From NCBI GenBank assembly GCA_947377705.1, contig CANCGU010000064.1, positions 1 to 11,690 on the forward strand: DNA of 11,690 bases, read 5' to 3'. This document shows positions 7,470 through 11,690 of the stretch, piece by piece. The position numbers and the translations under genes were made by a program. Under the pieces are notes generated by a model. The model searched no databases. It saw only the letters and a program-made list of their open reading frames with translations, and was not told the DNA's origin. This stretch comes from Comamonadaceae bacterium. GTDB taxonomy: Bacteria > Pseudomonadota > Gammaproteobacteria > Burkholderiales > Burkholderiaceae. The first letter of the stretch is position 1. Every line of letters begins with the position of its first letter.

Positions 7470-7734
7470 CGCTGGCACCGCTTGCAGGGTTAGGAACCAC
7501 GGGGGCGCGGGTCGCACGACAACGCGAAGGGGATCGCTCTTGTTTTTGCGCGTTGGTATGCGCCGCATGAATCAGCGCACAGCAGAGCATGTAGCCCGCT
7601 ATTGAAATTGGCACACTGCACGAAGGTGCGTAAGCGTCAAAATTTGTTAGGGCTTCGTGAAAATACCGATCCGCTGCGTCTGACACTTCATCAATCAACG
7701 GGGATGAATCTTTGTTTACGTTTTGGCCGTTCAT
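7450..7734 (-). CDS. Hypothetical 94-aa protein coupled to alpA
   Basis: The ATG at 7734 overlaps the alpA stop in an ATGA junction, and GAGG lies about 7 bp before it inside the alpA 3' end, so the two are probably translationally coupled. The first half is acidic and helical (SPLIDEVSDAADRYFHEAL). A short hydrophobic Cys-containing stretch (ISIAGYMLCCALIHAA) follows, and the tail is basic and Pro/Ser-rich. A longer start at 7791 would overlap alpA heavily and is not used. The family is not recognised; its place between alpA and the primase suggests a replication or regulatory accessory role. Confidence 0.6.
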   Translation of the reverse strand: MNGQNVNKDSSPLIDEVSDAADRYFHEALTNFDAYAPSCSVPISIAGYMLCCALIHAAHTNAQKQERSPSRCRATRAPVVPNPASGASDENPKT

Positions 7735-7976
7735 TTTTTGGCCTCGCTTATCCGGTCTTGCACCCATTGAAAAATGGATGATTCGGGCCACACCGAAGCG
7801 CGGCCAATTTGGATAGGGGGCGGGAACTTGCCCTCTTTAATCCAGCCGTATAGCGTTGATTTTTTGAAGCCTGTTGCAAGCTCCACAGCAGGCAACCGAA
7901 TGAAGCGATCGCGGGGTGTTACGGGTTTGGCTGAGTGCGCCAGTTGCAGGGCTGGCGCTTGGGGTTCTGCGTTCAT
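7731..7976 (-). CDS. alpA: AlpA-family transcriptional regulator / excisionase-like protein
   Basis: The 81-aa product has the AlpA (MerR-like) helix-turn-helix: FIRLPAVELATGFKKSTLYG (about residues 25-44), then WIKEGKFPPPIQIG and a wing ending SSIFQWVQDRI. Family members switch on excision or the replication operon of P4-like prophages and PICIs. AAGGA sits about 9 bp before the ATG. It is the first gene of the run alpA, 94-aa gene, possible 58-aa ORF, primase-helicase. The 180 bp in front hold a CGGCAA repeat array and a perfect palindrome, likely its control region. Confidence 0.88.
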   Translation of the reverse strand: MNAEPQAPALQLAHSAKPVTPRDRFIRLPAVELATGFKKSTLYGWIKEGKFPPPIQIGRASVWPESSIFQWVQDRISEAKK

Positions 7977-8050
7977 TTATGGGTTCCTTTTCCATTGGGC
8001 TGCACACGGGGCCGGGATGGCTTTGTTGTGCTGGAAAGGAATAATGAAGG

Positions 8051-8143
8051 CGGCAATATTGCCGAACTAGGGCGGCAACCTGCCGGGCTGCAAAGCCGCA
8101 TAGGGCATAGCTTTTAGAACAGTGCCCGGCAATAACCCGGCAA
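8051..8143. promoter_or_regulatory. CGGCAA repeat array with a perfect 14-bp palindrome before alpA
   Basis: CGGCAATATTGCCG at 8051-8064 is a perfect palindrome. Further CGGCAA units follow in the same direction at 8073-8078, 8127-8132 and 8138-8143, and an inverted TGCCGG lies at 8081-8086. The array is 75-170 bp before the alpA start, in the gap between the two element operons. It is best read as an operator region for an element regulator (the HTH protein or AlpA itself). A second set of replication iterons is also possible. Confidence 0.5.
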
Positions 8144-8144
8144 C

Positions 8145-8166
8145 TTAAAACAAGGGCTAGGCCCTT
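8145..8166 (-). terminator. Small hairpin at the end of the HTH operon
   Basis: AAGGGC (8152-8157) and GCCCTT (8161-8166) pair with a 3-nt loop and overlap the stop codon of the 215-aa gene. On the minus strand the tail is GTTTTAAG. The stem is short and the T-run modest, so it may terminate only partly. Confidence 0.4.
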
Positions 8167-8804
8167 TTACCCAATCCACCGAAGGGGTGTGCTGTCCGTT
8201 TTGAGGCGGCATTTAATTCTTTATCTTCTTTATTGATCCAATTAACGATAGTCTTCCGTTTCATGCCGGATTCGGCCTCAAGGCGCTGCATAGGTCGCCC
8301 GCGTCCATCGCCCTCTAATTGCGCCCGTCTTGTCCGTAGCCTTTCCGCTGTCCATTCCTCTTTGGCTTGGGTGTTTTGTGTGGCGCACTCGAAAAAATAG
8401 GCGCATAGTTTTGAATAGCCTTGGTCGTAAAGCCATTCGTCAACCTGTCGCCAGTTGATTACCCACCCGTCTAGCGTTTTGATCGCCCGGCGATCAGTAG
8501 GTTCTATGCGGGTTACTTGGTCGAGTGGGGTTAAAAATCTAAAAGCCGGGCTTACCCCCAAAGTAGCAGCCCGCGTAGCTGTTGCCTCTTTGATTTTTTC
8601 GGCCCATGCAAGTACAAAGGCTGATTCGTCCTGTTTGATCATTGTGGGCGATTCGTTAACCCGGCACCAAAGCATGATGGCTAAGACTTGATAAATGCTG
8701 GCGCACCCGCTTAAGTGCGCGTTTTCTTGCCACTCTCCCCAGTTATCCAGCGTGTCAAACACAATCGCATCAACGGTTAGGCGTGTTTCTTTTTTACTGC
8801 GCAT
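8157..8804 (-). CDS. Hypothetical 215-aa protein with possible C-terminal helix-turn-helix
   Basis: GAGAGG lies about 6 bp before the ATG, and the start is 9 bp after the stop of the 135-aa gene, so it is the third gene of a tight operon. The protein looks soluble and mostly helical, rich in Trp (WGEWQ, WCRV, WAEKI, WVINW, WLYD). The C-terminal quarter is basic and contains GRPMQRLEAESGMKRKTIVN, which resembles a helix-turn-helix. No signal peptide, membrane segment or catalytic motif is visible. The family is not recognised; DNA binding is a guess from that motif. Confidence 0.7.
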   Translation of the reverse strand: MRSKKETRLTVDAIVFDTLDNWGEWQENAHLSGCASIYQVLAIMLWCRVNESPTMIKQDESAFVLAWAEKIKEATATRAATLGVSPAFRFLTPLDQVTRIEPTDRRAIKTLDGWVINWRQVDEWLYDQGYSKLCAYFFECATQNTQAKEEWTAERLRTRRAQLEGDGRGRPMQRLEAESGMKRKTIVNWINKEDKELNAASKRTAHPFGGLGKRA

Positions 8805-8813
8805 AAATGCCTC

Positions 8814-9221
8814 TCAAGAATTGCTTTCAGCACCCGCGCTTATCAGTCCGTTTCGCCAAGCGCGGTAGCGTCTTTCGCGGGCTTCATCTTTGAAATTAGC
8901 GTTCACACCCTCCGCCGTGACGTTGATTAGATTTGCCGTGTCATCTGCAACGACTTTGATCAAAGCGAGGGCATCCATAAGCGCATCCAATGTGGTTGAT
9001 GTTGGCGTCTTATCAAGGCAAGCAGTCGCAAATGCTGCAAGCGTTTTTATCTGCCCAAACGCTTCCTGAGAATAGCGATCCATATTCATCGCGGCATCAA
9101 TTAAATCTAGTTCTAGTTCATCCCTTGAATTGGGTTCGGCCTTGAACTTTTCATCTACCAACTTCATGCGTCCACTTCGCTTCGGTGTTGGTTTTGTTCC
9201 CTTTTGCTTTTCGTTGCTCAT
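8814..9221 (-). CDS. Hypothetical 135-aa helical protein
   Basis: The ATG at 9221 has AAAGGG about 6 bp upstream and follows the HTH gene by 10 bp. A longer frame opening at 9446 overlaps the HTH gene out of register and is not the start. The N-terminus is very basic (KQKGTKPTPKRSGRMK). The middle is acidic and helical (ELELDLIDAAMNMDRYSQEA), followed by Thr/Ala/Leu-rich helices and a basic stretch (EARERRYRAWRNGL). No known domain is recognised. The small size and regulatory operon suggest an element-specific accessory protein. Confidence 0.68.
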   Translation of the reverse strand: MSNEKQKGTKPTPKRSGRMKLVDEKFKAEPNSRDELELDLIDAAMNMDRYSQEAFGQIKTLAAFATACLDKTPTSTTLDALMDALALIKVVADDTANLINVTAEGVNANFKDEARERRYRAWRNGLISAGAESNS

Positions 9222-9231
9222 AAATACCCTT

Positions 9232-9453
9232 TCAAGATTCGCCAGCCTCAGGCTTTGGCGGGACAAGGTGGGCCGCGTGCAGGCGCTGCAAGTCCAGCAA
9301 CAGCCCCAAGTGCTTTGGCACCCACCCGGGAATCTCCATTCCCTCACGCCGCCAGCGTTGCGGGGTGTTCCGGTGTAGCCCGGTTGCCCTGCAAAAATCG
9401 GCAATCTTCCAGCCAAGTGCAACCAAGGCCGCATCGAATTCTTCAAACGTCAT
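9232..9453 (-). CDS. Small Cro-like helix-turn-helix protein
   Basis: The 73-aa product starts at ATG 9453 with AAGGGGG about 6 bp upstream. It is essentially one helix-turn-helix: FDAALVALGWKIADFCRATG, then LHRNTPQRWRREG and the short IPGWVPKHLGLLL helix, a layout common in phage and island regulators. An alternative start at 9528 would lie inside its operator region. It heads the three-gene operon. The two matched inverted repeats just upstream (9501-9531, 9557-9587) are the obvious candidate binding sites, which would make it self-regulating. Confidence 0.75.
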   Translation of the reverse strand: MTFEEFDAALVALGWKIADFCRATGLHRNTPQRWRREGMEIPGWVPKHLGLLLDLQRLHAAHLVPPKPEAGES

Positions 9454-9500
9454 AGAACCCCCTTTTTTGTGGTGTTGAAATTCTAGCGTAAAAGTGAAAT

Positions 9501-9587
9501 AGTGTGCTAATCTGTATATTAAATGCACATTAGTTTACATAATGCCTGTTGTATATAGTGTGCATTGTGGGCAACTTTTTGCACACT
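9501..9587. promoter_or_regulatory. Two matched inverted repeats with 17-bp spacers upstream of the HTH gene
   Basis: AGTGTGC (9501-9507) pairs with GCACATT (9525-9531, one mismatch). AGTGTGC (9557-9563) pairs with GCACACT (9581-9587, perfect). Both spacers are exactly 17 bp and the two units are 56 bp apart. They lie 48-134 bp before the HTH start in AT-rich DNA, where its promoter must be (weak -10-like TAGAAT on the minus strand near 9480). This pattern suggests a paired operator for a dimeric regulator. Confidence 0.55.
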
Positions 9588-9678
9588 TACTGAATTTCCT
9601 AATGAATTCAATAGTTTACGTTCTTGGCTTGAAACGCCTAAAAATTGTGCATCTGTCGTATCTGTCACGCTAACGAAG

Positions 9679-9687
9679 TTATCCACA
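9679..9687 (+). other. Perfect DnaA box
   Basis: TTATCCACA is the exact DnaA-box consensus. I found no second perfect copy in the window. Its place beside an AT-rich region and TGTCCCC repeats, in an element with its own primase-helicase, supports an origin role. One 9-mer alone could be chance. Confidence 0.5.
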
Positions 9688-9878
9688 GCCCGGCGTTTTT
9701 GCGGCTGCGAAGCGGCCAGCGGTTCGGCCCTGAGAAGGGGCCAGCGGGGAGGCACTTCGCGGCCATTTCCGGGGGCATCCACTGGCGGGCGATAAAGGCA
9801 AAGCACCAAGCAAAGGCGGGCAACGGCAAGGGAAAAGGGGTTTATATATGAATGAATTGTTTTTCTCATTCTTTTATA

Positions 9879-9982
9879 TGTCCCCACTTTGCCCCCTTTT
9901 TGTCCCCGATTTGTCCCCACACCTTCAAAGCCTTGCAAGCCTCATAAATCCTAGGTTCTTGCCAATTTGTCCCCATGTCCCC
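9879..9982. repeat. Right TGTCCCC iteron cluster (five copies)
   Basis: TGTCCCC occurs at 9879-9885, 9901-9907, 9912-9918, 9968-9974 and 9976-9982, all in one orientation, opposite to most copies at 4028-4116. The last one, TGTCCCCAGTG, is the exact reverse complement of the CACTGGGGACA found in the left cluster. The 26-bp repeat at 9935-9960 sits between the third and fourth copies. Confidence 0.68.
9935..9960 (+). repeat. 26-bp repeat, right copy (core-site-like)
   Basis: It matches 3736-3761 at 22 of 26 positions, same orientation, 6199 bp apart. As on the left, a C-rich repeat pair follows on its right side. It could be a secondary recombination site, a remnant of an earlier insertion, or a protein-binding site of the origin. 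Confidence 0.5.
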
Positions 9983-10036
9983 AGTGATTTGCAGAAATAG
10001 CAGGCGGCAAAATCGTAAAAGCACTTCATGCGGGCG

Positions 10037-10063
10037 TAAAAAAACCGCCTCGGTGGGCGGTTC
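10037..10063 (-). terminator. Intrinsic terminator of the integrase gene
   Basis: On the minus strand, 28 bp after the int stop, AACCGCC (10056-10062) pairs with GGCGGTT (10043-10049) with a 6-nt loop, followed by an unbroken T-run read from 10044 down to 10038. Confidence 0.85.
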
Positions 10064-10090
10064 TTGCTGGCGCTTGGGCTGTCCGCACCC

Positions 10091-11335
10091 CTAGGCGGCT
10101 TTGTGTTCAGCCAAGTTCACCACGTTGCCAGCAGCCAGCTTGTCCACGTAATCAGCCCATAGCTGCACCTGTTCAAATCGCTTCTTGATGTACTGCGTCC
10201 GGTTGTAGCTTCGCCCGTTGGAATCTTTCACCGCATGGGCTAAGTTGGCTTCAATGGCTAGGTGATCAGCGTCCAATTCGTCAACCAGCATCGTCCGGGC
10301 GCTTGCCCTGAAACCGTGCCACGACTGTTCCTTTCCAAACCCCAAGGCATAAAGGGCGCTTCTCACAGAGTTATCACTCAAGGGGCGATCATGGCTGCGT
10401 TCGCCGGGGAAAACGTAGACCCCGCCGCCTGTCAGCGGTTGCAGGCTTTGCAGTATTTCAATTGCTTGGGTTGGCAATGGCACCACATGGGGAAGGCCGT
10501 TTTCTTTGTCTTTGACCGTGCGCTTCATCTTGGCGCTTGGTATCGTCCACAGTGCCGATTCAAAATCAAGTTCGGCCCACTCCATCGCCCGTAAATTGCC
10601 TGGGCGTTGGTAAAGCAACGGGGCCAGTTGCAGCGCCGCCCTCACTAGCGGCCCACCTTTGTAGGCGCGTATTGATCGCATCAATTCACCAAACCGGCGC
10701 GGCTCCGTGATGGCCGGGAAGTGCCCTTTTACTCTTGGGGTGAGCCGGGCCTTCAAGCCCTCCGTGATGTTGCGATATTGGGGCGGGGCCATCGGTAGCC
10801 AATGCTTGAAAACTTGGCTTGCCGTATCAAGCACACGCTTTGCAGCCTCAAGCGAACCGCGCTCCTCCACCTTTTGAACCGCCGCCAGCAGTTCCATAGG
10901 GTGAATGTCGGTCATAGCCTTGGCCCCGATCACCGGGAAAAGGTCTTTTTCTAGGTTGCGGTTTGTTCGTGTGGCATGGCTGGCGCTCCAGTTTGGCGCT
11001 TGCAGGGCGAACCACTCCACGGCCATAGCTTTGAAGGTGTCCCCCTCCGGGTTGCCAGCCTTCATTTTTTCGGCCTTGCGAATCAGCACCGGATTTGCGC
11101 CCCCGGTTTTGTGCCCCTTGGCTATGTCTCTCGCCTTGCGGGCATCCTTTGGCCCTACATCGGGATAACTGCCCAAGGCCATGCGGAACTCTTTGCTGTC
11201 CTTGCGGTATTTCCAAAACCAGCGCTTTGAACCGCCCGGGCTTATTTCAAGGTAAAGGCCACCGGAGCAAGCAAGCCGCTGGCGCTTTTTCTCAGGTGGG
11301 CAAACTGCGTTTCTACATTCGGCATCGGTCAGCAT
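10091..11335 (-). CDS. int: P4-type tyrosine recombinase (integrase)
   Basis: The 414-aa product has the N-terminal DUF4102 arm-binding domain (residues 1-90: GGLYLEISPGGSKRWFWKYR, MALGSYPDVGPKDAR). A SAM-like core-binding domain follows (about 100-190), then the catalytic domain (about 205-395). Catalytic residues are readable: Arg244 (YQRPGNLRAMEW), the HxxR pair His340/Arg343 (WHGFRASARTML), His367 (LAHAV) and nucleophile Tyr377 (SYNRTQYI). Length is usual for the family. GAGGAG lies 9 bp before ATG 11335; a TTG at 11389 would translate the upstream repeats and is rejected. It lies 207 bp from the tmRNA 3' end and reads away from it, the usual place for a site-specific integrase next to its attachment site. 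Confidence 0.93.
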   Translation of the reverse strand: MLTDAECRNAVCPPEKKRQRLACSGGLYLEISPGGSKRWFWKYRKDSKEFRMALGSYPDVGPKDARKARDIAKGHKTGGANPVLIRKAEKMKAGNPEGDTFKAMAVEWFALQAPNWSASHATRTNRNLEKDLFPVIGAKAMTDIHPMELLAAVQKVEERGSLEAAKRVLDTASQVFKHWLPMAPPQYRNITEGLKARLTPRVKGHFPAITEPRRFGELMRSIRAYKGGPLVRAALQLAPLLYQRPGNLRAMEWAELDFESALWTIPSAKMKRTVKDKENGLPHVVPLPTQAIEILQSLQPLTGGGVYVFPGERSHDRPLSDNSVRSALYALGFGKEQSWHGFRASARTMLVDELDADHLAIEANLAHAVKDSNGRSYNRTQYIKKRFEQVQLWADYVDKLAAGNVVNLAEHKAA

Positions 11336-11360
11336 GGCGGGCGGCTCCTCTTGGGTTGCG

Positions 11361-11377
11361 CGGGGGAACGGGGGAAC
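11361..11377 (-). repeat. Two overlapping CGGGGGAAC boxes in the integrase leader
   Basis: CGGGGGAAC occurs at 11361-11369 and 11369-11377. These are reverse complements of the GTTCCCCCG boxes at 3781, 3793 and 11410. They lie 26-42 bp before the int start, facing the direct copies at 11410-11430, so the int promoter must lie between or over them. Integrase arm sites that also control int is the likely reading. Confidence 0.55.
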
Positions 11378-11405
11378 AAGTACCCCCAAAATAGGCTTAC
11401 CCCCG

Positions 11406-11443
11406 TTTTGTTCCCCCGATTATTCCCCCGCTTTGCCTTGGCT
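11406..11443 (+). repeat. 38-bp direct repeat, right copy (candidate att or integrase arm site)
   Basis: It matches 3777-3814 at 35 of 38 positions; differences are two in the spacer between the C-boxes and one near the end. The last 17 bp before that final difference (TTCCCCCGCTTTGCCTT) are identical. It lies between the int start and the ssrA terminator. Confidence 0.7.
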
Positions 11444-11491
11444 GTCAATGCACCTCTATGCACGTTACCGGAGGCTAAACCGTTGATTTAC

Positions 11492-11531
11492 AAAGAAAAA
11501 GGGCGTTTACCGGATTTCAGTAAACGCCCTT
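11492..11531 (-). terminator. Intrinsic terminator of ssrA
   Basis: On the minus strand, starting 11 bp after the tmRNA CCA, AAGGGCGTTTAC (11520-11531) pairs perfectly with GTAAACGCCCTT (11499-11510) around a 9-nt loop. It is followed by a T-rich tail, TTTCTTT. Confidence 0.9.
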
Positions 11532-11542
11532 GGAGGGAGTGA

Positions 11543-11690
11543 TGGTGGAGCTGGCGGGATTTGAACCCGCGTCCACAAGCCTTTTTCGTACAGTTCTACA
11601 TGTGTAGTCGTCTGATTTGAGTCTCGCCGTGTGCGTCGCGCAGCGACACGCTACGCACCCAGCCAGTACCCTTTTTTCTCACACCACCTC
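11543..11690 (-). ncRNA. ssrA: tmRNA (3' part, cut by window edge)
   Basis: The minus strand ends in an encoded CCA (11543-11545). It is preceded by the tRNA-like acceptor strand and a T-arm with GCGGG stem and TTCAAAT loop. Upstream lie paired regions of the tmRNA pseudoknot domain, for example CGTGTCGCTGCGCGACGCAC near 11630. tmRNA with its tag peptide rescues stalled ribosomes; the tag reading frame and 5' end lie outside the window. Its 3' end is a frequent integration target, and the integrase next to it fits this. Confidence 0.9.

Larger units (their letters stand above)
9454..10090. other. Gene-free region between HTH operon and integrase: likely control and origin region
   Basis: It holds an AT-rich stretch with two matched inverted repeats (9501-9587), a perfect DnaA box (9679-9687), a GC-rich block able to fold (9690-9800, including GGCCC/GGGCC), a short AT-rich stretch (9840-9880), five TGTCCCC units (9879-9982) around one copy of the 26-bp repeat, and the integrase terminator (10037-10063). 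The 139-residue open frame across it on the minus strand has no ribosome site or recognisable domain and translates the repeats. Confidence 0.6.
3777..11443 (-). mobile_element. Compact integrative element beside tmRNA: int, alpA, primase-helicase (satellite-like)
   Basis: The segment is bounded by the 38-bp direct repeats. It carries a P4-type tyrosine integrase at the tmRNA-proximal end, an HTH-led three-gene operon, alpA and a PriCT-2/Toprim/DUF927 primase-helicase. All genes are on the minus strand. ssrA is a common target of integrases of this class. P4-like satellites and Gram-negative PICIs share the int-alpA-primase core. This one, at about 7.7 kb, shows no packaging, capsid, mobilisation or obvious cargo gene. 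True ends could be slightly wider (3711 to 11542) if the att core lies in the tmRNA 3' end. Confidence 0.75.

Noticed and set aside
9222..9446. N-terminal extension of the 135-aa protein (210-residue frame)
   Set aside because: It overlaps the HTH gene out of frame. ATG 9221 has a strong ribosome site and normal 10-bp operon spacing.
9519..9938. 139-residue open frame on the minus strand in the origin region
   Set aside because: It has no ribosome site or domain, and it reads through the iterons, DnaA box and inverted repeats. The HTH gene start and operator explain its left part better.
11336..11389. TTG start giving a 432-aa integrase
   Set aside because: The added 18 residues translate the CGGGGGAAC boxes. 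ATG 11335 has GAGGAG at good spacing and the family domain begins there.

Overview
The window looks like a betaproteobacterial chromosome, probably Burkholderiales and most likely Comamonadaceae. The main reasons are a divergent pair that closely resembles mobA/mobR of Comamonas (3-hydroxybenzoate 4-monooxygenase and its MarR repressor) and a typical tmRNA 3' end. The assignment rests on remembered family resemblance, not on a database search.

Left part (1-3671), host catabolic and envelope genes. It holds the C-terminal end of a LysR-type regulator, then a small outer-membrane beta-barrel protein whose reading frame runs 22 residues past the expected C-terminal Phe. Next comes mobA (minus strand), facing mobR (plus strand) across a 128-bp intergenic region. 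That region holds a good sigma-70-like mobA promoter with a perfect 6+4+6 palindrome inside it, as expected for MarR repression relieved by the aromatic substrate. A strong hairpin terminator follows mobR.

Middle and right part (about 3.7-11.5 kb), a compact integrated element. All of its genes are on the minus strand: a P4-type tyrosine integrase next to the tmRNA gene; a three-gene operon (small HTH protein, 135-aa and 215-aa unknowns); then alpA, a 94-aa unknown, a possible 58-aa ORF, and a 967-aa PriCT-2/Toprim/DUF927 primase-helicase. This int + alpA + primase-helicase set is the core of P4-like and Gram-negative PICI-like phage satellites. Here there are no visible capsid, terminase, packaging, conjugation, defence or other cargo genes. 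A 35/38-identical direct repeat lies at the two ends (3777-3814 and 11406-11443).

Two gene-free regions of the element are rich in structure. One (about 3.7-4.3 kb) lies beyond the primase gene. The other (9454-10090) lies between the HTH operon and the integrase. Both carry clusters of the same short motif, TGGGGACA: six copies on the left and five on the right. The right region also has an AT-rich stretch, two matching inverted repeats with 17-bp spacers, and a perfect DnaA box. I read this as a bipartite replication origin comparable in layout to P4 ori/crr, with the primase-helicase as initiator. That is inference.

Right edge (11499-11690): the ssrA terminator and the 3' end of the tmRNA gene, which runs out of the window. 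The exact attachment sites are not settled. The 38-bp repeats, a degenerate tmRNA-like stretch at 3711-3744 and a 26-bp repeat with core-site-like symmetry (3736-3761, 9935-9960) are alternative clues.
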